Positions 1 to 7,610 of a stretch of 23,646 nt of DNA are shown here, piece after piece. How positions within the stretch are numbered: position 1 is the stretch's first letter; every line of letters begins with the position of its first letter. This DNA is from CAG-390 sp045546615 (GTDB lineage: Bacteria; Bacillota; Clostridia; Oscillospirales; CAG-272). Made by a program: the position numbers and the translations under genes. The notes under the pieces are model-generated. The model was given only the letters and a program-made list of their open reading frames with translations. It was not told the DNA's origin and ran no database searches. Location: assembly GCA_045546615.1 (NCBI GenBank), contig JAZQDD010000057.1:1-23646 (forward strand), given 5' to 3'.

Positions 1-2
1 CG

Positions 3-59
3 TCGTCGGCGTACGAGGGTACGCCAGAGGGCAAAATCGCGGCTAAAAAATACGTATAA
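3..59 (+). CDS. Possible C-terminal end of a gene cut by the window edge
   Basis: The third forward frame is open from the window edge to a TAA at 57-59 and reads SSAYEGTPEGKIAAKKYV. The residue mix looks like a normal soluble protein tail, whereas the other two forward frames give arginine-rich or glycine-rich strings with early stops. Eighteen residues are too few to name a family. It would converge on the nad operon, which ends on the opposite strand. It could be chance. Confidence 0.3.
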   Translation, partial: SSAYEGTPEGKIAAKKYV

Positions 60-82
60 AAATCGAAATCCGTGAGGATTTC
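57..82 (-). terminator. Possible terminator of the nad operon
   Basis: GAAATCC (65-71) and GGATTTC (76-82) form a perfect 7-bp stem with a GTGA loop. Read on the minus strand, the stem is followed by GATTTTTAT, the U-rich tail expected of an intrinsic terminator. It lies about 140 bases after the niaR stop codon, which is farther than usual. Bases 83-220 between them are A/T-rich and show no gene or other clear signal. Confidence 0.4.
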
Positions 83-220
83 TACCTTAAAAGATCGCTT
101 TCTTCATCCTTTTGGACGAAAAAACGGTCTTTTTTCTTCACTTATTTTTGTATTTTTTTCCTGCGCTAAATGACACAGCCCCCCTTCATTTATATAATAC
201 GCAACACTTCGATGCCTTGC

Positions 221-733
221 TTATATTTCGGGAACGATATAATTTTTCTCGTTCAGGACCGCTTCAATACGATCAAGCACCGCATCGTTATCCGCGCGGA
301 CGGTATGATAGTGATATCCTCCCGTTACGTGCATCAGCTCGGTAGACTGTCCTGTTCTGATTCCCTCCATAAACTGCTTGACGTGCATCGGAGAAAAAAT
401 ATTCAAGGTTGCTTCGATCTTTCCGTAAACCTTATGCCACACGAAAACGTCTACCACCGTGCCGCCGAGATTTACGATGCATGAAAGCTCGTCCTCGGTC
501 TGCTCGGTAGTATGTTTCAGCTTGAACACCCGCTCGGCAAGAGGCGTTTTCCTTATAACATAGCCTTGACTTGTCGAAAGTATCTCGTATCCCGTACCCT
601 TAAGAACGGTAATGTCCTGCACGATAGTCTGGCGTGAAACATCGAACTCCTGTGCAAGCTCCCCGCCCGAGATCGGCTCTTTGGATGATAAAAGCAAATT
701 GACGATTGCTTTTCTTCGTTCGCCTACCCTCAT
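221..733 (-). CDS. niaR: NiaR, niacin-responsive transcriptional repressor (HTH + 3H domain)
   Basis: This 170-residue protein matches the NiaR/YrxA family, which represses NAD synthesis or niacin uptake genes when nicotinic acid is bound. Residues about 6-60 form a winged helix-turn-helix of the HTH_11 type (ELAQEFDVSRQTIVQDITVL). Residues about 70-170 form the 3H domain, named for conserved histidines. The likely metal ligands are His74, Glu82, His141 and His143, matching in spacing the set seen in the Thermotoga homologue. The start has an AAGGAG site five bases upstream. It is the last gene of a nadA-nadB-nadC-niaR operon, nine bases after nadC, so it probably controls the operon that encodes it. 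The in-operon position and domain pair make this call firm; the ligand is inferred from the family. Confidence 0.93.
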   Translation of the reverse strand: MRVGERRKAIVNLLLSSKEPISGGELAQEFDVSRQTIVQDITVLKGTGYEILSTSQGYVIRKTPLAERVFKLKHTTEQTEDELSCIVNLGGTVVDVFVWHKVYGKIEATLNIFSPMHVKQFMEGIRTGQSTELMHVTGGYHYHTVRADNDAVLDRIEAVLNEKNYIVPEI

Positions 734-742
734 AAGTGCTCC

Positions 743-1594
743 TTATATAGCATGGAGATTCTTGAGTGAGAGGTCAAGTATGGGCGAGGAATGCGTCAGC
801 GCGCCGCTGGAAATGTAATCCACGCCGATATCTACAAGGAGTGCCGCATTCTCTCTCGTTACGTTACCGCTGCACTCGGTCTGGGCCTTGCCGCGGCAAA
901 GTTCAACCGCCGTCTTCATATCCTCGACGCTCATATTGTCAAGCATGATGATATCCGCGCCCGCCTCAAGCGCATCCTTTAGCATATCAAAATTTTCCAC
1001 CTCGACCTCTATCTTGCGGACGAAGGGGGCGTATTCCTTTGCCATTCTGATAGCTTCCTTAACACCGCCTGCCGCGCCGATGTGATTATCCTTGAGAAGA
1101 ATTCCGTCGCTAAGATTGTATCTGTGATTATATCCGCCGCCGACCTTGACGGAGTATTTTTCAAAAATTCTCATATTGGGCGTGGTCTTTCTGGTGTCGA
1201 GAAGCTTCGTTTTAGTGCCTTTGAGCAGATCTGCGATCTCTCTGGTATAGGTCGCAATACCGCTCATTCTCTGTAAGAAGTTGAGCGCAGTCCTCTCGCC
1301 CGAAAGAAGCACACGGATGTCACCTCGAACAATACCTATCTTCTCGCCTTTCTTAACGGTATCGCCGTCCTTGCAATAGAAAACGGCTTCCGTCTTTTCA
1401 TCAAGAAGCTCAAACACTCTCTTGAACACCTCAAGACCTGCAATTACGCCGTCCTGCTTACAAATAAGGTCAACCTCGCCCGCCTGATAATGAGGCATAA
1501 CAGAGTTGGTAGTAATGTCCTCGCTCGTGATATCCTCGCGCAGAGCCTGCAAAATAAGCTCGTCTGCGTTCATTTTCATCGTAATATTATTCAT
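743..1594 (-). CDS. nadC: NadC, nicotinate-nucleotide diphosphorylase (quinolinate phosphoribosyltransferase)
   Basis: It converts quinolinate and PRPP to nicotinate mononucleotide, CO2 and pyrophosphate, the entry into NAD proper. The 283-residue length is normal. Diagnostic stretches are LDTRKTTPNMR, which binds the phosphoribosyl and quinolinate groups, the barrel strands EVEVENF and DIIMLDNMS, and SGNVTRENA and SSGALTHS near the C-terminus. The open frame continues upstream to 1939, but that part is antiparallel shadow of nadB. The start at 1594 (MNNITMKMNADE) has AAAGGAG just upstream and a second GGAG ten bases away, and gives the expected N-terminus. It overlaps the end of nadB by eight bases, implying translational coupling. 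Confidence 0.96.
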   Translation of the reverse strand: MNNITMKMNADELILQALREDITSEDITTNSVMPHYQAGEVDLICKQDGVIAGLEVFKRVFELLDEKTEAVFYCKDGDTVKKGEKIGIVRGDIRVLLSGERTALNFLQRMSGIATYTREIADLLKGTKTKLLDTRKTTPNMRIFEKYSVKVGGGYNHRYNLSDGILLKDNHIGAAGGVKEAIRMAKEYAPFVRKIEVEVENFDMLKDALEAGADIIMLDNMSVEDMKTAVELCRGKAQTECSGNVTRENAALLVDIGVDYISSGALTHSSPILDLSLKNLHAI

Positions 1595-2864
1595 GGCTCC
1601 TTTTCTCCTTTTCGATCGCCGCAAGTACGGCGGCTTTATATTCTTCTTTATAGTTTGCATATTTGGATGCGTCAACGGATATTTCGGCATGGGTGGTAAG
1701 TGCCGTGTATCCGTCCGCAATGTGATGCGCGGCACGCTTTGCAAAAACAAGGCTTTCAAGCAGCGAATTGCTTGCAAGTCTGTTTCTGCCGTGGACACCG
1801 TTGCAAGCCGTCTCACCAGCCGCGTACAAGCGATCCATTGAGGTCTTGCTGTACCTGTCAACGTCAATACCGCCCATAAAGTAGTGCTGGGACGGTACCA
1901 CTGGGATAGGCTCCTTGGTTGCGTCATACCCCTCGTCAAGACAACGCTGATAGATATTCGGGAAGTGCGTCCTTATCTCCTCCTCGGGAATGGGTGCCAT
2001 CGAGAGCCAGACGTGCTTGCTTCCTTCTTTTTTCATTTCTGCGAAAATGGCGTTTGCCACCGCATCGCGAGGCAAAAGCTCGTTGACGAATCTCTCCCCC
2101 TTGGAATTGAGCAGAATTGCGCCCTCGCCGCGCACCGACTCGGAAATAAGAAACTCGCGGCTTCCCTCTTTTTCCGTATAAAGTGTGGTAGGGTGTATCT
2201 GAATATAATCAACGTGCTGTAGCTTGATACCGTATTTGAGCGCGAGAGCTATCGCATCACCCGTCAGGTGCTTGTAGTTCGTGGAATGCTCAAAAATGCC
2301 GCCTATGCCGCCCGTGGCAAGCACGGTGTAGTCAGCCACAATGGCAGAATACGCTGAGTTTTCGTCATGTCCGATAATACCGCGGCACTCGTTGCCCTCG
2401 CAAATAAGATCAACCATCGTGTAATTTTCGATGATGGTGATATTCTCCCTTGCTCTTGCGGTTTCCAAGAGATGCGAGGTGATCTCCTTGCCCGTTTCGT
2501 CCTCGTGAAACAAAATACGCTGATGGGAATGCGCCCCTTCACGGGTGTAAACGAACTCCTCACCGTTCTTCTCAAACCTGACGCCGTATGAGACGAGATC
2601 GGAAATGACCTCTTGCGATGAATGGATCATTATATGTACGGAATCGGGATTGTTCTCATAGTGTCCCGCCTTCATCGTGTCCTCGTAAAAGGAATCGTAA
2701 TCGCTCTCGTCGCGCAAAACGCAGATGCCGCCTTGGGCAAGGAAAGAGTCGCTCCTGCGCGCTTTATTTTTGGTTACTACTATTATGCTCTTATCTTTCG
2801 GCAAATTTAAGGCGCAGTAAAGCCCCGCTACGCCGCTGCCGACAATCACAATATCCGTCCTCAT
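1587..2864 (-). CDS. nadB: NadB, L-aspartate oxidase (short form)
   Basis: This FAD flavoprotein oxidises L-aspartate to iminoaspartate, which NadA then uses. The N-terminus has the dinucleotide-binding GSGVAGLYCAL (residues 9-19), followed by RRSDSFLAQGG, typical of the fumarate reductase/NadB family. Active-site stretches include the HSHQR region, the IQIHPTTLY segment and the LLPRDAVANAIF arginine. The FAD C-terminal loop is GETACNGVHGRNRLASNSLLE, which is NadB-type. At 425 residues it lacks much of the C-terminal helical domain of the roughly 540-residue E. coli enzyme; short NadB forms of this size occur in Clostridia and Thermotogae. It starts three bases after the nadA stop. Confidence 0.95.
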   Translation of the reverse strand: MRTDIVIVGSGVAGLYCALNLPKDKSIIVVTKNKARRSDSFLAQGGICVLRDESDYDSFYEDTMKAGHYENNPDSVHIMIHSSQEVISDLVSYGVRFEKNGEEFVYTREGAHSHQRILFHEDETGKEITSHLLETARARENITIIENYTMVDLICEGNECRGIIGHDENSAYSAIVADYTVLATGGIGGIFEHSTNYKHLTGDAIALALKYGIKLQHVDYIQIHPTTLYTEKEGSREFLISESVRGEGAILLNSKGERFVNELLPRDAVANAIFAEMKKEGSKHVWLSMAPIPEEEIRTHFPNIYQRCLDEGYDATKEPIPVVPSQHYFMGGIDVDRYSKTSMDRLYAAGETACNGVHGRNRLASNSLLESLVFAKRAAHHIADGYTALTTHAEISVDASKYANYKEEYKAAVLAAIEKEKRSHE

Positions 2865-2867
2865 CCT

Positions 2868-3779
2868 TCACCTTCCTAATTCGAGCATACGATCCAGCGG
2901 CTTCCACGCACTTGCCGCCACCGCCTCGTCCACAAGCACCTCGTTCTCTTCGTTTTCCAAAGCGGAAAGTATGTTTTCGAGCGTATTGAGCTTCATATCC
3001 GCACAGCACGGACGCGGACTCGGATAGTAAAATCTCTTGTCGGGGTTGTCCGTGACGAGCTTGTAGTCCACGCCGTCCTCGGTGCAGACGATGAACTCTC
3101 CAAGCGGGCTTTTTGAAACGTAGTCGATAAGCTCCGCCGTGCTTCCGATATAATCGGATATTTCGAGCAGTTCAGGCTCACACTCGGGGTGAATGAGAAT
3201 GGGGGAAGTCGGGTGCTTCGCCTTCTCTTTAAGAAGCTGCTCCTTGGTAATAGATGCATGGATAGGACAACAGCCGTCGTTGATGATTATATTCTTTTCG
3301 GGAACCTGCGACGCTACATATCTTCCGAGATTTCTGTCGGGGATAAAGAAGATATTCTCGTTTGGCAACGACTTGACGATCTTAACGGCGTTTGACGAGG
3401 TTACGCAAACGTCACTCTGACGTTTCAGCTCCGCCGTGGAGTTGACGTAGCAAACGACCGCAAGGTCATGGTACTTATCGCGCATCTCCTTGATCTTCCC
3501 ATTGGCGACCATGTGCGCCATCGGGCAATCAGCCGTAAGATCGGGCAAGAGTACCTTTTTGTCGGGATTAAGTATCTTCGCACTCTCACCCATAAAGGAT
3601 ACGCCGCAGAACACAATAATGTCCGCCCTACTGTCCTTAGCTATCTTTGCAAGGTAGAAGGAGTCACCGACGTAGTCCGCAACCTCTTGCGCCTCGGCCG
3701 GCGCATAATAGTGGGCGAGGATAACGGCGTTTTTATCTTTTTTTAATCTTAATATCTGTTCTTGCACTTGAGTTTCCAT
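2868..3779 (-). CDS. nadA: NadA, quinolinate synthase
   Basis: It condenses iminoaspartate with dihydroxyacetone phosphate to quinolinate, using a [4Fe-4S] cluster. The 303-residue size fits the compact Thermotoga/archaeal-like form. The three cluster cysteines can be placed by alignment to family motifs: Cys85 in DCPMAHM, Cys171 in DGCCPIH and Cys259 in RPCCADMK. Other family marks are AHYYAPAEAQEVADYVGDS near the N-terminus, YVNSTAELK, PDRNLGRYV and HPECEPE. It is the first gene of the operon, with a consensus promoter 34 bases upstream of the start and a GAGGATAG ribosome site (AGAGGATAGAAATG). Confidence 0.96.
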   Translation of the reverse strand: METQVQEQILRLKKDKNAVILAHYYAPAEAQEVADYVGDSFYLAKIAKDSRADIIVFCGVSFMGESAKILNPDKKVLLPDLTADCPMAHMVANGKIKEMRDKYHDLAVVCYVNSTAELKRQSDVCVTSSNAVKIVKSLPNENIFFIPDRNLGRYVASQVPEKNIIINDGCCPIHASITKEQLLKEKAKHPTSPILIHPECEPELLEISDYIGSTAELIDYVSKSPLGEFIVCTEDGVDYKLVTDNPDKRFYYPSPRPCCADMKLNTLENILSALENEENEVLVDEAVAASAWKPLDRMLELGR

Positions 3780-3807
3780 TTCTATCCTCTTATTTTTTCA
3801 ATCAACT

Positions 3808-3841
3808 TTGACATTATATCACTATTTTTGTCACCTGTCAA
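3808..3841. promoter_or_regulatory. Candidate NiaR operator over the nad promoter
   Basis: TTGACA on the plus strand (3808-3813) and TGTCAA (3836-3841) form an inverted repeat. The right arm is the -35 box itself and the left arm overlaps the -10 box. A dimeric or tetrameric repressor bound here would block polymerase. The repeat is seen directly; that NiaR binds it is inferred from the operon. Part of the symmetry may simply come from the -35 consensus. Confidence 0.4.
3813..3841 (-). promoter_or_regulatory. Sigma-A promoter of nadABC-niaR
   Basis: On the minus strand, TTGACA (3841-3836) and TATAAT (3818-3813) are separated by exactly 17 bases. Both boxes are perfect consensus. The -10 box lies 33 bases before the nadA start codon. 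A promoter this strong fits a gene set that is kept off by a repressor. Confidence 0.85.
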
Positions 3842-3963
3842 GTTTGCTGTAAAGTTTTTTGGCTTTTTAAAATTTGCTATTTTATCATACCTAATGTGCT
3901 CCATTTTGTACAAAACACGGGGGAACATTTTAGTGAGAAAAGCATATAATTTCATCCCCGCCG

Positions 3964-4833
3964 TCACTTAAAAAACGCCATGAGCAACGTACCCGCGACC
4001 ATCAGGCAAAGCCCGAAAAATGATTTTTTCGACAGCTTTTCCCCAAACACAAAATAAGAAAACGCAACCGTCACGATGATGCTCAACTTATCTATCGGCA
4101 CGACCACGCTGACAAGTCCATGACCGATAGCGTAATAGTAGCACAGCCACGATGCTCCCGTGGCAATGCCCGAAAGCGAAATGAACAGCAGTTCCCTTTT
4201 GTCAAGTGAGGACAGTTGCTCCTGTTTGCCGCGAGCAAGGACGATTATCCAAGCCATGACCAGCACCACGCCCGTGCGGATAGCAGTGCCGAGATTCGAC
4301 TCCACACCCGAAACTCCCACCTTGGCAAGTATCGAGGTGAGCGCGGCAAAAACGGCTGACAGCGCCGCGTAGATCATCCAAGAACGCCCCTTCGTCTCGC
4401 CCTCGGTCTTTTTCTTTTCGACCATGAGAAAGATTCCAAGCGCGAGGATGGCAGTGGCTATCAGCTTGAGTGCTAAATTCGATGTCTCGCCAAAGCAAAT
4501 AATAGCGAGCAGGACGGTGAGTACCGTGCTTGATTTATCAATAGGAACGACCTTGTTGATGTCCCCCATCGAAAGTGCCTTGAAGTAGCATATCCACGAA
4601 GCGCCCGTGGCAAGCCCCGAAAGAATCAAAAAGATCAGCGGCTTCGGCTCGATTTCCGCGATCGTGCCTTGCGAGCCGACCACGAACACCATCACCCACG
4701 AAAAGATCAGCACAACAACGGTTCGGATCGCCGTGGCAAGGTCCGAATCGGTCTTTTTAATGCCGCATTTGGCAAGAATTGAGGTCAATCCCGCAAAAAA
4801 CGCGGAAAGAATGGCGGCAATGATCCAAATCAT
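3964..4833 (-). CDS. EamA-family (DMT superfamily) membrane transporter
   Basis: This 289-residue inner-membrane protein has about ten transmembrane helices arranged as two EamA repeats, residues about 2-140 and 150-288. The repeats are visibly related: AALSAFFAGLTSILAK-like sequence opens both halves, and LSGLATGASWICYF and LSGIATGASWLCYY match closely, as do KVVPIDKSS and SVVVPIDKLS. The family exports metabolites and amino acids or takes up small solutes; the substrate cannot be read from sequence. A short charged loop (EKKKTEGETKGR) joins the halves. The ribosome site is GAGGAA, and it has its own promoter, so it is probably a single-gene unit and not part of the nad operon lying downstream. 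Confidence 0.9.
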   Translation of the reverse strand: MIWIIAAILSAFFAGLTSILAKCGIKKTDSDLATAIRTVVVLIFSWVMVFVVGSQGTIAEIEPKPLIFLILSGLATGASWICYFKALSMGDINKVVPIDKSSTVLTVLLAIICFGETSNLALKLIATAILALGIFLMVEKKKTEGETKGRSWMIYAALSAVFAALTSILAKVGVSGVESNLGTAIRTGVVLVMAWIIVLARGKQEQLSSLDKRELLFISLSGIATGASWLCYYYAIGHGLVSVVVPIDKLSIIVTVAFSYFVFGEKLSKKSFFGLCLMVAGTLLMAFFK

Positions 4834-4915
4834 CGTAAATTCCTCTTTTCAGTAATTTTTCGGCAGCGGAATTCCACCCGCTTTTCCCATAGTGATCAAG
4901 CGTGATATCTGCGCC

Positions 4916-4944
4916 ATTATAACACGGCAATGCCCAATTGTCAA
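4916..4944 (-). promoter_or_regulatory. Sigma-A promoter of the EamA transporter gene
   Basis: Minus-strand TTGACA (4944-4939) and TATAAT (4921-4916) are spaced by 17 bases, a perfect consensus. The leader to the start at 4833 is about 75 bases and contains a weak AGCGG/CCGCT hairpin. Confidence 0.85.
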
Positions 4945-5000
4945 TTGCGTTGAACTATCCTTTTGCGAGATAAGTCATCCTTTTTTGACTCTTTCTTTGC

Positions 5001-5507
5001 ATGCGCAAATCTTAACACAGCTTATTTTTTATTTTGGACCTTCCCGCCGACACCTTGCAGCTCGGACTATTGGAATTTTCTTTAAACAGCGAAACCTTCG
5101 ACAGCCAAAGCCTTGAGCTAAAGCTCATTATGCTCACACAAATGTTTAGCGTAGCGCTCGGAAGCGCGTTTGCCGCGCTCATCTGCAAAAAGCTAAAGGG
5201 TATCATGCTCCCCATTAAAAACGGCGAGCCATTTATCGAAACCATAGGCGCAGACGTACGAAAGCTCGGAAATATAATAATCATATTCGGCTTGTGCTCC
5301 ACGGTCGCGCAGATAGCACTCACCGGCGCATTTGCTTTGTTTATCGGAAAATACGGACATATATTCCAAAATGAATACATCCTCTCGTGCAAAATCATGA
5401 CGGCTTCGGACTTCGGCTGGATAGCCGCCGCGTTGGTCGTGTATTTGCTTGCTTATGTCTTTGAATACGGCATACAGCTCCAAAAGCTTTCCGACGAAAC
5501 TCTGTGA
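5001..5507 (+). pseudogene. DUF2975-type membrane protein gene, broken at its N-terminus
   Basis: The frame from 5016 to the TGA at 5505-5507 encodes a DUF2975-like protein. It has three clear membrane helices (around LIMLTQMFSVALGSAFAALI, LGNIIIIFGLCSTVAQIAL and WIAAALVVYLLAYVFEYGI) and the family's GEPFIETIGADVRKLG loop. The first helix expected for the family is missing or reduced to HSLFFI. The only upstream ATG in frame (5001) is followed at once by a TAA at 5013-5015. A TTG at 5034 could start it, but no ribosome site precedes it. DUF2975 genes normally sit just before a small HTH gene (compare Bacillus YoaS-YozG), as here. I infer a decayed gene; a non-ATG start remains possible. Confidence 0.6.
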
Positions 5508-5515
5508 GGTGTGCC

Positions 5516-5743
5516 ATGGCAATAATTTTACGGCTTGACCGCGTCATGGCGGACAGAAAAATGTCATTGAACGAATTGTCCGAAAAGGTGGGGATAGCAA
5601 ACGTAAACCTTTCCAAAATAAAAACGGGCAAGGTGAGCGCTATACGTTTTTCTACCCTTGAAGCAATATGCGACGTTCTTGACTGCCAGCCGGGCGACAT
5701 TCTTGAATTCAAGCGCGACGAAAAGAGTAAAGATGCAAAATAA
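5516..5743 (+). CDS. Small HTH regulator, YozG type (Cro/CI-like)
   Basis: This 75-residue protein is almost entirely one helix-turn-helix of the HTH_26/Cro type (MSLNELSEKVGIANVNLSKI followed by AIRFSTLEAICDVLDCQPGDILEF). The ending LDCQPGDILE is typical of YozG-like proteins that accompany DUF2975 membrane proteins and probably control them. The ATG at 5516 is preferred over a GTG at 5504, because GAGGTG sits four bases before it and the family starts at this point. It begins eight bases after the DUF2975 stop. Its frame is intact even though its partner looks broken. Confidence 0.85.
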   Translation: MAIILRLDRVMADRKMSLNELSEKVGIANVNLSKIKTGKVSAIRFSTLEAICDVLDCQPGDILEFKRDEKSKDAK

Positions 5744-5799
5744 AACGCCCTCGGAGCAATGCTTGCACCGCACACTTTAGGCGTTAGTAAAGACAAACT

Positions 5800-6039
5800 C
5801 TATTTGTTCAATTTTTCAAGATACTTATTCATACCTTCCCTCGCCTCGGCAAGTTTTATATATCCGCTATACTTCCTTTTTCACCCAAACGCAATATGAT
5901 TTTGAAAAGCCTCGCCACTTACCGTTTGGCGCAATTTTGTCATATACAAAAGCTCGAGTAGCGTAAAATCCCGTTTATTTTGCTCATAAAATACTCGAAT
6001 CGGAATATACTTTTCCAAGAATACTTTTGTGGGTGAAAA
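5800..6039 (-). pseudogene. Unidentified gene remnant with an in-frame TGA
   Basis: Between the HTH gene and the next membrane protein, one minus-strand frame reads as plausible protein for 79 codons to a TAG at 5802-5800, broken only by a TGA at 5883-5881. The part after that stop includes KLAEAREGMNKYLEKLNK, a convincing amphipathic C-terminal helix; the part before includes VFYEQNKRDFTLLELLYMTK. No start codon or ribosome site is visible, and the frame closes at a TGA just before 6040. I do not recognise the family. It looks like the tail of a lost gene with one nonsense mutation. Chance is possible given the short length. Confidence 0.4.
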
Positions 6040-6041
6040 TC

Positions 6042-6566
6042 ATGAAACGATCAATTGGAACATGGCAGCTTATGGGCTTTGCCCTGACCTCGCTTGGCGG
6101 AACGCTCTTGCACTTTTTATACGAATGGCTCGGCGGGGCAGTTTGGACAGCACCGTTTTCGGGCGTGAACGAATCGACTTGGGAACACATGAAGCTGCTT
6201 TTTGTCCCGATGCTGATCTACGCCATAGTACAAAGCTTTTTCTTTAAGGACAGACAAGATTTTTGGTGCGTAAAGCTGCGCGGTATTCTTCTCGGTCTTG
6301 CGCTGATCCCCATTATTTTTTACACCTATAACGGTGTGGTGGGCAAGTCACCCGATTGGCTTAATATCGCCATTTTCTTTCTCGCCGCCGCTATTGCGTA
6401 TATATACGAAACTCGGCTTTTTAACGCCGAAAAACTGCGGTGTAAGTATCCCCGATCAGCTTTAGCGGTGCTTGTGCTGTTAGCCGCATTTTTTATCGTT
6501 TTTACCTTTGCCACGCCCGAGATAGCAATTTTTAAAGATCCGCTGACGGGAACTTATGGGATATAA
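6042..6566 (+). CDS. DUF6512-like integral membrane protein
   Basis: This 174-residue protein has about five hydrophobic helices. The stretch SGVNESTWEHMKLLFVPML is what I recognise as typical of the DUF6512 family of Bacillota membrane proteins, whose function is unknown. The first helix begins right at the N-terminus (WQLMGFALTSLGGTLLHFLY). The ATG at 6042 is chosen over an in-frame TTG at 6027; a weak GGTGA lies about five bases upstream. A possible -10 box, TATACT, sits at 6006-6011, but no good -35 is visible. No partner gene points to its job. Confidence 0.75.
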   Translation: MKRSIGTWQLMGFALTSLGGTLLHFLYEWLGGAVWTAPFSGVNESTWEHMKLLFVPMLIYAIVQSFFFKDRQDFWCVKLRGILLGLALIPIIFYTYNGVVGKSPDWLNIAIFFLAAAIAYIYETRLFNAEKLRCKYPRSALAVLVLLAAFFIVFTFATPEIAIFKDPLTGTYGI

Positions 6567-6598
6567 ACTATTGCCAAGTATATTTTTTTGCATTTATT

Positions 6599-6652
6599 CA
6601 ACTGCCGTTTGATTTTATCAATACCGCCTCCATTGAAATCAACCGCCGTTTG
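6599..6652 (+). repeat. Direct repeat of 13 bases upstream of the XRE regulator
   Basis: CAACTGCCGTTTG (6599-6611) and CAACCGCCGTTTG (6640-6652) differ at one base and start 41 bases apart, close to four helical turns. The second copy lies between the -35 and -10 boxes of the next gene's promoter. They are candidate operators, possibly for the XRE protein itself; that role is inferred. Confidence 0.4.
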
Positions 6653-6661
6653 TGTTATACT
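6633..6661 (+). promoter_or_regulatory. Promoter of the XRE-type regulator gene
   Basis: TTGAAA (6633-6638) and TATACT (6656-6661) are 17 bases apart, with an extended -10 (TGT directly before the box). The distance to the start codon at 6706 is normal. Confidence 0.7.
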
Positions 6662-6705
6662 ATATACAGCAAAAAAGGCTTTCAATATTTCAAAGGAGAA
6701 CTGTT

Positions 6706-7551
6706 ATGGGCATCGAAACGATGGGGAAAAGAATTGCGGCTTTGCGCAAAGAAAGCGGGGTAAAGCAGGACGAGCTTGCAAGCTTTGTCGGAGTCAGCAC
6801 TCAAGCGGTTTCCAAATGGGAAAACGGCGGTGCACCCGATATTGAGCTTTTGCCCAAAATAGCCGATTTCTTTTCGGTATCCGTAGATTATTTGTTCGGA
6901 CGGAGCTTTACGGATTACAGCGACATGCAATCTGCCCTGATAGAAAAGGTCAACTCCGCGCCGCCCGAGCAGCAGTTCAAGCAGATATTCAACTACTGCT
7001 GGGATATGGAACGCGCCCTGATGGCTAACAAGAATTCGATAGAGCGAGGGAGCATTGAGGACTATGAAAACGAGCTTGACGAAAATGCGCAGAGATATTC
7101 GTCAATGATGTCCGACTACGGTTTCACCCGCATGGGAATTGCCAACCGCCTGCAATATTTTTTGATAGTACCCGAAACGAGGGACACCGATGCGGCGTAT
7201 TTCAACGGCATCGACTACCCCGCCTTTTTCAAGGATTTCTCGGACGCTGACGTTTTTTACGCCTGCGTTATGTTGCACAAGCGCGAGGGCGACAAGGCGT
7301 TTACCGAAAATCTGCTTGTCAACAAGCTGAAAATTGACGTAGATAAGGCAAAGCAGATACTTATTGTTCTTGAAAAATACAATTTGATCTACAAAACGCA
7401 AATAGAGATGGACGATGAGATACAAACGGTATATAATTTCAGACCCACACCGTCTTTTGCGGCATTTTTGATATTTGCAAGAGAGATGATCAAAACGCCA
7501 AACTACTTTATCTATTACAGCGGCGGCAGGAAAAAGCCGTATCTCAAATAA
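6706..7551 (+). CDS. XRE-family transcriptional regulator with a C-terminal sensor-like region
   Basis: This 281-residue protein starts with an XRE helix-turn-helix at about residues 4-62 (GKRIAALRKESGVKQDELAS, then VSTQAVSKWENGGAPDIELLPKIADFF, ending VDYLFG). The remaining 210 residues look soluble and contain a second region, about 160-250, that resembles a winged-helix fold (ENLLVNKLKIDVDKAKQILI, then LEKYNLIYKTQIEMDDE). I cannot assign it to a named domain. The ATG at 6706 is preferred to one at 6652 because AAAGGAG lies seven bases upstream and the promoter overlaps the upstream option. It has its own promoter and terminator, so it is probably a single-gene unit. Its target is unknown. 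Confidence 0.85.
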   Translation: MGIETMGKRIAALRKESGVKQDELASFVGVSTQAVSKWENGGAPDIELLPKIADFFSVSVDYLFGRSFTDYSDMQSALIEKVNSAPPEQQFKQIFNYCWDMERALMANKNSIERGSIEDYENELDENAQRYSSMMSDYGFTRMGIANRLQYFLIVPETRDTDAAYFNGIDYPAFFKDFSDADVFYACVMLHKREGDKAFTENLLVNKLKIDVDKAKQILIVLEKYNLIYKTQIEMDDEIQTVYNFRPTPSFAAFLIFAREMIKTPNYFIYYSGGRKKPYLK

Positions 7552-7554
7552 ACG

Positions 7555-7600
7555 CAAGGGTGAGTCAAATGCAAAAACGCATTTGACTCACCCTTGTTTT
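7555..7600. terminator. Strong bidirectional terminator between convergent genes
   Basis: A perfect 18-bp stem (7555-7572 with 7579-7596) closes a six-base loop, AAAAAC, and is followed by TTTT at 7597-7600. Reading leftward, the stem is followed by CGTTTATTT. It lies three bases after the XRE stop and ten bases beyond the stop of the leftward membrane protein, so one hairpin serves both. Confidence 0.9.
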
Positions 7601-7610
7601 ACATAATGAA

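Noticed and set aside
113..141. Second terminator for the nad operon near the A and T runs
   Set aside because: Only A-T pairs or a 3-bp GC stem can form; too weak to support.
1595..1939. N-terminal extension of nadC to 398 residues
   Set aside because: It lies entirely on top of nadB in another frame, is low-quality protein, and the ATG at 1594 has a ribosome site and gives the family's normal length.
3782..3967. 61-residue minus-strand frame between the EamA and nadA genes
   Set aside because: It runs through the perfect nad promoter, is rich in Lys and Asn as A/T-rich DNA gives, and has no ribosome site.
5881..5883. TGA read as tryptophan or selenocysteine in the minus-strand remnant
   Set aside because: TGA serves as the normal stop for several intact genes here (for example transketolase and the M16C protease), and no SECIS-like hairpin is evident after it.
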